The notes beneath the pieces were generated by a model, which searched no databases, was not told the DNA's origin, and saw only the letters and a program-made list of their open reading frames with translations. This document shows positions 17,663 through 26,374 of a stretch of DNA of 64,000 nt, in pieces; position 1 is the stretch's first letter; each line of letters starts with the position of its first letter. Both the position numbers and the translations under genes were made by a program. Source of the DNA: Chitinophaga parva (GTDB lineage Bacteria; Bacteroidota; Bacteroidia; Chitinophagales; Chitinophagaceae); assembly GCF_003071345.1 (NCBI RefSeq), contig NZ_QCYK01000001.1, forward strand, positions 62,001 to 126,000. The letters are read 5' to 3'.

Positions 17663-17762
17663 GGTAATGGTTATTGGTTAATGGTTAACCGCTAAATGTT
17701 AATGGTTAACCGTAGCGGATGAATGATTTTGCACGATTAACATTTAACGTTTGACAATTAAC
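17663..17762. repeat. Inverted pair of 7-bp repeat arrays, GTTA type
   Basis: Left arm 17663-17718 reads in strict 7-bp phase as GGTAATG, GTTATTG, GTTAATG, GTTAACC, GCTAAAT, GTTAATG, GTTAACC, GTAGCGG. Right arm 17735-17762 reads on the plus strand GATTAAC, ATTTAAC, GTTTGAC, AATTAAC, i.e. four GTTAAnn-like heptads in inverted orientation. About 16 bp separate the arms. It lies between porX and the 137-residue gene, both on the minus strand. Confidence 0.75.
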
Positions 17763-17782
17763 TACAAATTTAGCAAAAACCC

Positions 17783-19336
17783 TTATTTAGACACCATCCG
17801 CACTACGGGCACTATCATTTCTTCCATGCTTACACCGCCGTGCTGGAACGTATTGCGGTAATAGTTTGCAAAGTAATTATAGTTGTTCGGGTAGCAGAGG
17901 TAGTTATCGCCTTTGGCAAAAATGTAGGACGAGTTCACGTTGGGGCGTGGCAGGCCGGCATCGCGCGGGTCGCGGAAGGCCAGTACCTCTTTGGGCTCGT
18001 AGTTCAGGTTGCGCCCGTGTTTGTAACGCAGGTTGGTAGTGGTCTGCTTGTCGCCTATCACTTTTACCGGCGTTTTCACCCGCACACTGCCATGGTCGGT
18101 GGCCACGATGAGATTGATCTTGCGGTCTGCCAGTTTTTTCAGGGCCTGGTGCAGGGGACTGTGCTCAAACCAGCTGGCGGTTATGGAGCGGTAGCTCACC
18201 TCGTCGCCGGCCAGTTCTTTCAGCACTTCCATCTCTGTGCGGGCGTGGCTCAGCATGTCCACGAAGTTGTACACGATCACGTTCAGCGGGTAGTCCAGCA
18301 GGTTGTGAATATTGTTGACCATATGCTGGCCGTCCTGGTGGTTGGTCACTTTGGTGTAGGAAAATTTAAGGTCCTTTTTCAGGTTTTTAAGTTGCTGGGC
18401 CAGGAAAAGGTCTTCAAAAAGATTTTTGCCGCCCTCCTCGTCATCATTACGCCACTGCTCGGGGAAGCGGCTTTCAATGTCTACCGGCAGCAGGCCTGCA
18501 AAGATCGCATTGCGCGCGTACTGGGTGCTGGTGGGCAAAATGCTGTAAAACGTATCTTCCTCCACCAGGCGGAACGATTCCATGAAAATGGGCTGGATGG
18601 CCTTCCACTGGTCGTACCGCAGGTTATCGATGAGTACAAAGAAATTGGGCACCTTGGGGTCCAGGAAGGGCAATACCTTTTCCTGGAAAAGTGTATGGCT
18701 CATGATAGGGGCATCCTTGGCCCTGGGTGTCATCCAGTCGGTGTAGTTGCGGCCTACGAATTTTACAAATTCGGAATTGGCCTCCTGCTTTTGTGACTGC
18801 AGCACTTCCAGCATTTCCGGGCTGTTGGATTTGCCCATTTCCATTTCCCAGTACACCAGTTTTTTATAGATGTCCATCCACTGGGCGTGGCCGGGATTGT
18901 CGTTGAGCGCCATGAACAGGGACCGGAAGTCCTGCTGGTAGGCGGTGGTGGTCTTTTCGGCCACCAGGCGTTTATTATCGATAATCTTTTTCAGGGAAAG
19001 CAGCACCTGGTTGGGGTTCACCGGTTTAATGAGGTAGTCGGCTATCTGGGAGCCAATGGCTTCATCCATCAGGTTTTCCTCCTCGTTCTTGGTGATCATC
19101 ACGATGGGCGTTTGCTGGTTGGTTTCGCGGATGCGGCCCACCGTTTCCAGGCCGGTGATGCCGGGCATGCTCTCATCAAGCAGTACTACGTCTACCGTGT
19201 TCTCTTTCAGGAAGTCCAGCGCGTCGTAACCGTTGGTCCGGGCAGATACTTTATAACCTTTGGTCTCCAGGAACATGATCTGGGATTTCAGGGATTCTAT
19301 TTCATCGTCTACCCAAAGTATATGAATTTGACTCAC
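17783..19336 (-). CDS. porX: PorX-type response regulator with PglZ/alkaline phosphatase-like domain
   Basis: 517 residues from a GTG at 19336 (SQIHILWVDDE follows). An upstream ATG at 19432 is in frame but adds 32 residues not seen in PorX, and a candidate -7 box TACATTTA (19409-19416) lies between the two. The receiver domain has acidic Asp10-Asp11, phospho-acceptor Asp54 (VVLLDESMPG), Thr and Lys (YLIKPV). The C-terminal ~400 residues are the PglZ/alkaline-phosphatase-superfamily domain (FFVLIDNLRYDQWK, YNFVDMLSHAR, ATDHGSVRV). In Porphyromonas PorX controls the type IX secretion system together with the PorY kinase and an ECF sigma factor; neither partner is in this window. No other T9SS gene is seen. 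Confidence 0.93.
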   Translation of the reverse strand: MSQIHILWVDDEIESLKSQIMFLETKGYKVSARTNGYDALDFLKENTVDVVLLDESMPGITGLETVGRIRETNQQTPIVMITKNEEENLMDEAIGSQIADYLIKPVNPNQVLLSLKKIIDNKRLVAEKTTTAYQQDFRSLFMALNDNPGHAQWMDIYKKLVYWEMEMGKSNSPEMLEVLQSQKQEANSEFVKFVGRNYTDWMTPRAKDAPIMSHTLFQEKVLPFLDPKVPNFFVLIDNLRYDQWKAIQPIFMESFRLVEEDTFYSILPTSTQYARNAIFAGLLPVDIESRFPEQWRNDDEEGGKNLFEDLFLAQQLKNLKKDLKFSYTKVTNHQDGQHMVNNIHNLLDYPLNVIVYNFVDMLSHARTEMEVLKELAGDEVSYRSITASWFEHSPLHQALKKLADRKINLIVATDHGSVRVKTPVKVIGDKQTTTNLRYKHGRNLNYEPKEVLAFRDPRDAGLPRPNVNSSYIFAKGDNYLCYPNNYNYFANYYRNTFQHGGVSMEEMIVPVVRMVSK

Positions 19337-19597
19337 TGGTCGTAGAAGTTTAGCTATTGTTAAAATTGGTTCCGGTTTTGAACTTACGGCTTCAAAAGCC
19401 ATCAGACTTAAATGTAGCGCGTATTTGGTCAAAAACCGTTCCCGCCAGGGGTATTCTCAACAATTATTTGTTAAAAGCGGTCAAAAAGCCTGACTTATAA
19501 CGCATTGTTAAAACTTATCATATACTTTCGCTATGATTATTTTGGAAATAAATACAAACTACTGACGTAAAAAATAATAAAGAATTAATAACTACAG

Positions 19598-19605
19598 TAG
19601 TTTTG
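19598..19605 (+). promoter_or_regulatory. -7 box upstream of the HD hydrolase gene
   Basis: TAGTTTTG, a full TAnnTTTG match, 22 bp before the start codon, so the leader would be short. Confidence 0.65.
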
Positions 19606-19627
19606 CACTGGCCTAAAGCGAATTTCA

Positions 19628-20893
19628 ATGACCGACAGCAAGCGCAAAATCGTGAATGATCCGGTGTATGGCTTCATCACCATCGATCATCCGCTTATTT
19701 TTGCCGTGATCTCTCACCCATATTACCAGCGGCTGCGCCGCATACAGCAAATGGCGCTGGCCAATATGGTGTATCCCGGGGCCATGCACACCCGCTTCCA
19801 CCACAGCCTGGGCGCCTATCACCTCATGAGCTGCGCCCTGACGGAGCTCAAAAGCAAGGGCATTGAGATCACCGGGGAAGAAGAAATAGCCGCCAAACTG
19901 GCCATCCTCCTGCACGACATAGGCCATGGCCCTTACTCCCACGCCCTGGAAAGCACCATCGTGGAAGGCGTATCGCACGAGCAACTGAGCCAGTGGCTCA
20001 TGGAACAATTAAATGAGGAACTGGGCGGGGCCCTCCGCCTCACCATCGAGATATTTAATGACCGTTACCATAAAAAATTCCTGCACCAACTGGTAAGCAG
20101 CCAGCTGGATGTAGACCGGATGGACTACCTGAACCGCGACAGTTTTTATACCGGGGTAGCAGAAGGGGTGATAGCCCATGACCGTATCCTGAAAATGCTC
20201 ACCGTACACCAGGGAGAGCTGATGGTGGAAGAAAAAGGCGTGTATTCCATTGAAAAATTCATCGTGGCCCGCCGCCTTATGTACTGGCAGGTGTACCTGC
20301 ATAAAACGGTGCTGAGCGCCGAAAACATGCTGGTAAAGATCCTGGAAAGGGCTAAATACCTGGCGCACCAGGGCCAGGAGCTGTTCTGCTCGCCTGCCCT
20401 GCGCTTTTTCCTGTACCGGCACATTACCGGGCGCCACTTTGAGGAAAACCCGGAATGCCTGCAGGAGTTCTGCCGCCTGGATGATTACGATATCATGGGC
20501 GCCGTAAAGGTATGGGCCCGGCACCCGGACCGCATCCTGAGCCTGCTCTGCACCTGGCTGGTAAACCGCCGCCTGTTTAAAGTAGTGCTCAGCGGGGAGC
20601 CTTTTGAACAGAATGTCACGGACGTGCTGGACCGTAGCATACAGGATCAGCTGGGCATTGCCGCGGAAGACCTGCATTACTTTGTATTTACTGGCACAGC
20701 CAGCCTCCGCGCCTACAATGTGGCAAACGAGCGCATCAATATACTTTTCAAGGATGGCACCGTAAAAGATATTTCTTCTATTGATAATGCATTAGTCAGT
20801 CATACGCTGGCTATACCAGTAAAAAAATTCTACATTTGTCATCCGAAAATCCAGGCTACCGACGTTTCAGGGATAAACATCGCGAACGTGTGA
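19628..20893 (+). CDS. HD-domain phosphohydrolase (dNTPase/SAMHD1-like)
   Basis: 421 residues. The HD metal site is visible: RFHHSLGAYHL near 57-67, LLHDIGHGPYSHALE near 98-112 with the HD pair, and SQLDVDRMDYLNRD near 160 with the later Asp. This is the arrangement of the SAMHD1-like group of HD hydrolases, many of which cleave dNTPs to nucleoside and triphosphate. Residues 1-30 (VYGFITIDHPLIFAVI) match the family start. Substrate has not been established for the Bacteroidota members. It precedes lpxD by 49 bp and may share its transcript. Confidence 0.9.
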   Translation: MTDSKRKIVNDPVYGFITIDHPLIFAVISHPYYQRLRRIQQMALANMVYPGAMHTRFHHSLGAYHLMSCALTELKSKGIEITGEEEIAAKLAILLHDIGHGPYSHALESTIVEGVSHEQLSQWLMEQLNEELGGALRLTIEIFNDRYHKKFLHQLVSSQLDVDRMDYLNRDSFYTGVAEGVIAHDRILKMLTVHQGELMVEEKGVYSIEKFIVARRLMYWQVYLHKTVLSAENMLVKILERAKYLAHQGQELFCSPALRFFLYRHITGRHFEENPECLQEFCRLDDYDIMGAVKVWARHPDRILSLLCTWLVNRRLFKVVLSGEPFEQNVTDVLDRSIQDQLGIAAEDLHYFVFTGTASLRAYNVANERINILFKDGTVKDISSIDNALVSHTLAIPVKKFYICHPKIQATDVSGINIANV

Positions 20894-20942
20894 ATCTGCG
20901 GTTCCGAAGAAAGCCGGATCGGTCACTTTTCAAAATAACATT

Positions 20943-21992
20943 ATGCAGTTTAGCGCATTACAATTAGCCACCCTGCTGGATGGTAAAATAGAGGGGAATC
21001 CCGACATAAAAGTCAATAACATAGCCAAGATAGAGGAAGCGGGCGAAGGGAAGCTGAGCTTTATAGCCAACCCGAAGTACGAAGAATTTATTTATACCAC
21101 GCAGGCATCCATCCTCATCATCAATGAGAGCCTGGTGCTGGAAAAGCCGGTATCTCCCACCCTCATCCGTGTAAAGGATGCTTACAGCAGCTTTGCATTG
21201 CTCCTGGAAAGATTCCGCGAGCTGACCGGCAATAAGGTGGGCATCCAGCAGCCTTCTTACATTCCGTCTTCCGTGAAGATGGGCCAGAACGTGTTTGTAG
21301 GCGCTTTTGCCTACCTGGGCGAGAATGTGGTGCTGGGCAATAATGTAAAGATCTACCCCAACGTATACCTGGGCGATAATGTGACCGTAGCGGATGACGC
21401 TATCCTGTACCCCGGTGTGCGGGTGTATGACAACTGCATCATTGGCGCCCGCGTAATGCTGCATGCAGGCTGCGTGATCGGTGGCGATGGCTTTGGCTTT
21501 GCCCCTCAGCCCGATGGCAGTTATAAGAAAGTACCGCAGATCGGCAACGTGGTGATCCACGACGACGTGGAGATTGGAGCCAATACCACCATAGACCGCG
21601 CCACCATGGGCAGCACCGTGATCCGCAAGGGGGTGAAGCTGGATAACCTGATCCAGATAGCTCACAACGTAGACATTGGCAACAACACCGTAATTGCAGG
21701 CCAGACGGGCATTTCCGGCAGTACCAAGATCGGGGCAAACTGCGTGATCGGTGGCCAGGTAGGCATTGTAGGCCACATACAACTGGCGGATGGTACCAAG
21801 ATCAATGCACAGAGCGGGTTGTCTAAATCCATTACTGAAACCAACACCGCCGTGAATGGTTCCCCGGCGTTTGATTATAAAAGTTCACTGAAAAGTCAGG
21901 CAATTTTTAGAAATTTGCCCGAGCTTGAAAAACGCGTGAAAGAACTGGAAGACATGGTGAAGCAAATGCTGGCAGAGAAAGCAGGTATCTGA
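20943..21992 (+). CDS. lpxD: UDP-3-O-acylglucosamine N-acyltransferase
   Basis: 349 residues. Third step of lipid A synthesis: transfers a 3-hydroxyacyl chain from ACP to the 2-amino group of UDP-3-O-acyl-glucosamine. The N-terminal uridine-binding domain (MQFSALQLATLLDG) is followed by a left-handed beta-helix of hexapeptide repeats from ~105 to 310 (VFVGAFAYLGENVVLGNNVK and on), with the catalytic His in the IQIAHNVDIG segment near 239. A C-terminal helix (LEKRVKELEDMVKQML) completes the trimer. First gene of the lpxD-lpxC/fabZ-lpxA run. Confidence 0.97.
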   Translation: MQFSALQLATLLDGKIEGNPDIKVNNIAKIEEAGEGKLSFIANPKYEEFIYTTQASILIINESLVLEKPVSPTLIRVKDAYSSFALLLERFRELTGNKVGIQQPSYIPSSVKMGQNVFVGAFAYLGENVVLGNNVKIYPNVYLGDNVTVADDAILYPGVRVYDNCIIGARVMLHAGCVIGGDGFGFAPQPDGSYKKVPQIGNVVIHDDVEIGANTTIDRATMGSTVIRKGVKLDNLIQIAHNVDIGNNTVIAGQTGISGSTKIGANCVIGGQVGIVGHIQLADGTKINAQSGLSKSITETNTAVNGSPAFDYKSSLKSQAIFRNLPELEKRVKELEDMVKQMLAEKAGI

Positions 21993-22073
21993 TAAGCAGC
22001 CCGCGTGATGGCCGCCGGCGTACGCCACCCACCTTGACCTACACTTTAACTGTAATACCTTTTTTAGCTAATT

Positions 22074-23495
22074 ATGATGGACAATACACAACGGCAGAAC
22101 CAACACACGCTGAACGAGCCTATATCATTTTCGGGCGTTGGTTTACACTCGGGAAAACAGGTGAACATCACTTTAAAACCTGCCATTCCCGGTTTCGGTA
22201 TCCGCTTCCAGCGCGTAGACCTGCCGGACCAACCCACCGTGAAGGCGGACGTGGATTATGTAGTGGACACTTCCCGCAATACTACTTTGGAGCACAACGG
22301 TGCCCGCGTAAGTACCATTGAGCACCTGATGGCCGCCCTGGTAGGCACCGGTGTAGACAACTGCCTGGTGGAGATAGACGGCCCTGAAGTGCCGATCATG
22401 GATGGCAGCGCGCTGCCTTTTGTGGAAGTGATCCTGAAAGTAGGTACCCAGGACCAGGATGCAAAAAAGATCTATTACTCCATTGATCAGAATATCTCTT
22501 ACTACGATGAAGAGAAGAAAGTGGAAATGGTGGCTATGCCCAGCGTAGACTACCGCGTGACCACGCTGATCGATTTTAACTCGCCCGTTCTGGGCACCCA
22601 GCACGCCAACCTGAAAGGCATGCAGGACTTCATCGGGGAAATAGCGCCCTGCCGCACCTTTGTGTTCCTGCACGAGCTGGAATACCTGCTGAAAAATAAC
22701 CTGATCAAGGGTGGTGATATTAACAACGCCATCGTGGTGGTAGACCGCAAGATGACGGATGCGGAACTGGCCCCCCTGGCCAAGGCCTTTAACCGTACGG
22801 AAATAGCCGTACAGCGTGAAGGCATCCTCAACAACGTATCCCTGCGTTTTCCCAACGAGCCGGCCCGTCACAAACTGCTGGACGTGATCGGCGACCTGGC
22901 ACTGGTGGGCTTCCCCATCAATGCGCATGTGATCGCCAACCGCCCGGGCCACGCTTCCAACGTGGAATTTGCCCGCAAGATCAAAGCATACATCAAGAAA
23001 AACAAGCACGCGCAAAACGTTCCGATCTACAACCCCAACCAGCCACCGATCTTTGACGTGACCCGGATACAACGCACCCTGCCGCACCGCTACCCGATGC
23101 TGCTGGTGGACAAGATCATTGAACTGAGCGACAGCCAGGTGATCGGCATCAAGAACGTGACCTTCAATGAGCAGTTCTTCCAGGGCCACTTTCCCGGCAA
23201 CCCGGTAATGCCGGGCGTGTTGCAGATCGAAGCACTGGCGCAGTGCGGGGGCATCCTGGCGCTGAACACCGTGCCCGATCCCGAACTATACAGCACCTAC
23301 TTCCTGAAGATCGATAACTGTAAATTCAAACAACGCGTGGTACCGGGCGACACGATGGTCCTCAAGATGGAGTTGCTCAACCCCATCCGCAGAGGGATCG
23401 TGGAAATGCGTGGTACCGTTTTCATCGGCAACAAAGTAGCTACAGAAGCAGACTTGGTGGCACAAATTGTAAAAGAAGGTAAAACACAGCAATGA
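22074..23495 (+). CDS. lpxC/fabZ: Bifunctional UDP-3-O-acyl-GlcNAc deacetylase / 3-hydroxyacyl-ACP dehydratase
   Basis: 473 residues. Residues ~1-310 are LpxC, the zinc deacetylase committing to lipid A: GVGLHSGKQV, STIEHLMAAL with a zinc His, and the HKLLDVIGDLAL motif (His xxx Asp). Residues ~325-470 are FabZ: RTLPHRYPMLLVDKI, then GHFPGNPVMPGVLQIEALAQ with the catalytic His and Glu. This fusion is characteristic of Bacteroidota. Two adjacent ATG codons occur at the start; either could be used. The stop overlaps lpxA by 4 bp (ATGA). Confidence 0.97.
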   Translation: MMDNTQRQNQHTLNEPISFSGVGLHSGKQVNITLKPAIPGFGIRFQRVDLPDQPTVKADVDYVVDTSRNTTLEHNGARVSTIEHLMAALVGTGVDNCLVEIDGPEVPIMDGSALPFVEVILKVGTQDQDAKKIYYSIDQNISYYDEEKKVEMVAMPSVDYRVTTLIDFNSPVLGTQHANLKGMQDFIGEIAPCRTFVFLHELEYLLKNNLIKGGDINNAIVVVDRKMTDAELAPLAKAFNRTEIAVQREGILNNVSLRFPNEPARHKLLDVIGDLALVGFPINAHVIANRPGHASNVEFARKIKAYIKKNKHAQNVPIYNPNQPPIFDVTRIQRTLPHRYPMLLVDKIIELSDSQVIGIKNVTFNEQFFQGHFPGNPVMPGVLQIEALAQCGGILALNTVPDPELYSTYFLKIDNCKFKQRVVPGDTMVLKMELLNPIRRGIVEMRGTVFIGNKVATEADLVAQIVKEGKTQQ

Positions 23496-24292
23496 TTCAT
23501 CCGCTCACGTACATTCACCCGGACGCCAAGGTAGCGCCTAACGTAAAGATTGATCCTTTCACCGTGATCCACAAGAACGTGGAGATCGGAGAGGGCACCT
23601 GGGTCGGTTCCAATGTTACGATCATGGAAGGCGCCCGCATCGGGAAGAACTGCCGCATTTTCCCTGGTGCCGTAATTTCCGCCATTCCACAGGACCTCAA
23701 GTTTGCCGGAGAAGAAACCACAGCAGAAATTGGCGACAACACCACTATCCGTGAATTTGTGACCGTAAACCGCGGCACAAAAGCCTTAGGAAAAACCGTC
23801 ATCGGCAAGAACTGCCTGATCCAGGCCTATTGCCATATTGCACACGATTGCCAGGTGGGCGACTACTGCATTTTCTCCAACAGCACTACCCTGGCCGGCC
23901 ACATCACCGTGGGCGATTACGTAGTACTGGCGGGGCTTGTAGCCGTGCACCAGTTCGTAAAGATCGGCTCCCATGCTTTTGTAACCGGTGGTTCACTGGT
24001 GCGCAAAGACGTGCCGCCTTACGTAAAGGCTGCCCGTGAGCCCTTGTCTTACGTGGGCGTAAACTCCATTGGCCTGAAACGCCGTGGATTCTCCCTGGAA
24101 AAGATCAATCACATCCTTGATATTTACAGAGTGGTGTTCGTAAAAGGCTACAGCACGTCCAAGGCCATGCGCATCATTGAAGCCGAATTCCCGGCTACCG
24201 ATGAACGTGACGAGATCCTCTCCTTCATCCGTGATTCGCCCCGTGGCATCATGAAAGGCTATACTTCCCGCAATAATGACGATATCTCTTAA
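23492..24292 (+). CDS. lpxA: UDP-N-acetylglucosamine O-acyltransferase
   Basis: 266 residues. First step of lipid A synthesis, 3-O-acylation of UDP-GlcNAc. Left-handed beta-helix hexapeptides span ~1-190 (IHPDAKVAPNVKIDPFTVIH, VEIGEGTWVGSNVTIMEGA), with the catalytic His in YCHIAHDCQVGDYC near 125. The C-terminal helical domain (LKRRGFSLEKINHILDIYR) is typical. Overlaps lpxC/fabZ by 4 bp and the ABC gene by 17 bp, so the block is one tightly coupled operon. Confidence 0.97.
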   Translation: MIHPLTYIHPDAKVAPNVKIDPFTVIHKNVEIGEGTWVGSNVTIMEGARIGKNCRIFPGAVISAIPQDLKFAGEETTAEIGDNTTIREFVTVNRGTKALGKTVIGKNCLIQAYCHIAHDCQVGDYCIFSNSTTLAGHITVGDYVVLAGLVAVHQFVKIGSHAFVTGGSLVRKDVPPYVKAAREPLSYVGVNSIGLKRRGFSLEKINHILDIYRVVFVKGYSTSKAMRIIEAEFPATDERDEILSFIRDSPRGIMKGYTSRNNDDIS

Positions 24293-24893
24293 CCAGGCCG
24301 GCAAGCGCTATAATTACGACTGGATCTTCCGTAAGGTCACTTACACGTTCCGGCCGGGTGGGCGCTATGCCATCCTGGGGCCCAATGGCTCAGGGAAATC
24401 CACTTTATTGCAGGTCATCAGCGGGCACCAGCACCAGAACGAAGGCAGCGTAAGTTACCATCTGCAAGACCAGCCGGTGCCTGCCGATACTTTCTACCAG
24501 TATTTCAGCCTGGCCGCCCCGGCCCTGGAGCTCATTGAAGAGCTGACCCTGAAAGAAACCCTCCAATTCCATCTTCAGTTTAAACAGCTGCTGCCCGGCT
24601 TCACCCCGGAAAAAGTAATCGCCGCCATCAGCCTGGAACATGCGGCAGACAAGCAATTGCGCCATTACTCCAGCGGCATGCGCCAGCGCGTAAAACTGGC
24701 CCTGGCCATCTTTTCCAACACCCCCGTGCTCCTGCTGGACGAGCCCTGCACCAACCTGGATACTACCGGTATCAAACTTTACCAGGGCCTTATTGCCCAA
24801 TATACGGCCGGCCGCACCCTGATCATCAGCTCCAATGATGAACAGGAGTACTTTATGTGCGAGGAAAGGCTTTCTATCCTGGATTATAAATAG
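24276..24893 (+). CDS. ABC transporter ATP-binding protein
   Basis: 205 residues, a single nucleotide-binding domain without permease. Walker A GPNGSGKST at ~34-42, signature YSSGMRQRVKLA at ~132-143 and Walker B VLLLDEPCTNLD at ~153-164 are intact. It overlaps lpxA by 17 bp and thus belongs to the lipid A operon transcriptionally. Its membrane partner is not adjacent, so it either pairs with a permease elsewhere or has a non-transport role. A link to lipid A export is suggested by context only; it is much shorter than MsbA. Confidence 0.92.
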   Translation: MTISLNQAGKRYNYDWIFRKVTYTFRPGGRYAILGPNGSGKSTLLQVISGHQHQNEGSVSYHLQDQPVPADTFYQYFSLAAPALELIEELTLKETLQFHLQFKQLLPGFTPEKVIAAISLEHAADKQLRHYSSGMRQRVKLALAIFSNTPVLLLDEPCTNLDTTGIKLYQGLIAQYTAGRTLIISSNDEQEYFMCEERLSILDYK

Positions 24894-25042
24894 CTGGTCT
24901 CAGGTACATTGCATGGTAACTGCTTTGCATCTACGGGTTGGCAATTCCCGTTTGTAATCGCTCTTCGATACGGCGTATGCCTGACCCGGCACCCGGGGCA
25001 TGGTGCAATTTTTTCTCATGAGATTAATACGAATTGTTTTCC

Positions 25043-25084
25043 ATACTACGTACCTTGTACTGAGTACCTAAGACCTAGTACCAA
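25043..25084. repeat. 7-bp repeat array, GTAC type, with a degenerate inverted partner
   Basis: In 7-bp phase: ATACTAC, GTACCTT, GTACTGA, GTACCTA, AGACCTA, GTACCAA (25043-25084), directly before the MFS gene start. The sequence GGTCTCAGGTACATTG at ~24897 resembles the reverse complement of part of the array (GGTCTTAGGTACTCAG) and may be the decayed other arm. A small hairpin ACGGG/CCCGT lies between. Confidence 0.55.
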
Positions 25085-25090
25085 ATTGAT

Positions 25091-26374
25091 ATGCAAATCA
25101 CTGCGCCTAAAAAAGTGCTTAACGGGTGGGCCATGTATGACTGGGCCAACTCTGTTTTTAACCTGGTGATCACGACCACGTTTTTCCCTATCTATTTTAA
25201 CAAAGCCACCCCGGCGGATATCCGCCTGTTTGGCAGCACGTTTCACAACAGCGTGTTGTATGATTATACCGCCGCGCTGGCGTTCCTCATCGTGGCACTG
25301 ATGTCGCCTATCCTGTCTTCCATTGCAGATACCCGGGGCAATAAAAAGATCTTCCTGCGCTTTTTTACTACGCTGGGCAGCATTGCCTGCAGCGCCCTGT
25401 ATTTTTTTAAAGACAGCGTATTTGGCTCCGGCGAAACCATGGCCCTGTATGGGCTGGCCTGCCTGCTGTTTTCAACCATCGGGTATTGCGGAGGGCTGGT
25501 GTTCTATAATTCTTACCTGCCGGAAATAGCGGCACCGGAAGACCGGGACCGCGTAAGTGCCAAAGGGTTTGCCATGGGATATATTGGCTCTGTGCTGCTG
25601 CAGCTCATTGGCTTTGCCATGGTGTTGACAATGAAAGACCCGGTAAAACCATTGCTCATTACCTTCCTGCTGGTGGGTATCTGGTGGTTCGGGTTCGCAC
25701 AGCTTACCTTCGCAGTGCTTCCGGCCTCCAGGGCACCTAAAACAACAAAGGGCAATATCTGGAAAGATGGCTTTACCGAGCTGGGTATGGTATGGCAGCA
25801 GGTAAAGCACCTGCCGGTACTGAAACGTTACCTGGCGGGCTTTTTCTTTTACAGCATGGGCGTACAGACCGTAATGCTGGCCGCCACTTTCTTTGGGGCA
25901 GAGGTACTGCACCTGGATGCTACGAAACTGATTGTAACCATCGTGATCATACAACTGGTGGCCATTGCAGGTGCTAACCTGATGTCATGGCTGTCTGGCA
26001 AAATAGGGAACCTCAGCGTGATCATGATCGTAGTGCTGATCTGGATTGGCATTTGTATTGCGGGCTATTTCATGCAAACGGCAACAGACTTTTACATACT
26101 GGCGTCCGTGGTTGGACTGGTAATGGGCGGCATTCAATCCCTGAGCCGTTCTACCTATTCCAAGCTGATGCCGGAAACGGAGGATACTACGTCCTTCTTT
26201 AGTTTTTATGACGTGGCGGAAAAGATCTCCATTGTGATCGGTATGTTCTCGTTTGGCTTCATCCACCAGCTGACCGGCAGCATGCGCCAGTCCGTGCTGG
26301 CACTGGGTGTATTCTTCATCATTGGGCTGTTGTGGGTTTTCTCCGCACAGCAAAAACAAAAGCAACTGGCATGA
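25091..26374 (+). CDS. MFS transporter, UMF1 (Atg22-like) family
   Basis: 427 residues with about 12 hydrophobic segments. The N-terminal NGWAMYDWANSVFNLVI is the hallmark of the UMF1/Atg22-like family, in which fungal Atg22 exports amino acids from the vacuole. Bacterial substrates are unknown. A cytoplasmic loop with AAPEDRDRVSAKGFAMGYIG between helices 4 and 5 and GGIQSLSRSTYSKLMPE in the C-terminal half are family motifs. The stop overlaps the next gene's ATG by 4 bp, so transporter and MBL hydrolase are coupled. A heptad array abuts the start. Confidence 0.92.
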   Translation: MQITAPKKVLNGWAMYDWANSVFNLVITTTFFPIYFNKATPADIRLFGSTFHNSVLYDYTAALAFLIVALMSPILSSIADTRGNKKIFLRFFTTLGSIACSALYFFKDSVFGSGETMALYGLACLLFSTIGYCGGLVFYNSYLPEIAAPEDRDRVSAKGFAMGYIGSVLLQLIGFAMVLTMKDPVKPLLITFLLVGIWWFGFAQLTFAVLPASRAPKTTKGNIWKDGFTELGMVWQQVKHLPVLKRYLAGFFFYSMGVQTVMLAATFFGAEVLHLDATKLIVTIVIIQLVAIAGANLMSWLSGKIGNLSVIMIVVLIWIGICIAGYFMQTATDFYILASVVGLVMGGIQSLSRSTYSKLMPETEDTTSFFSFYDVAEKISIVIGMFSFGFIHQLTGSMRQSVLALGVFFIIGLLWVFSAQQKQKQLA

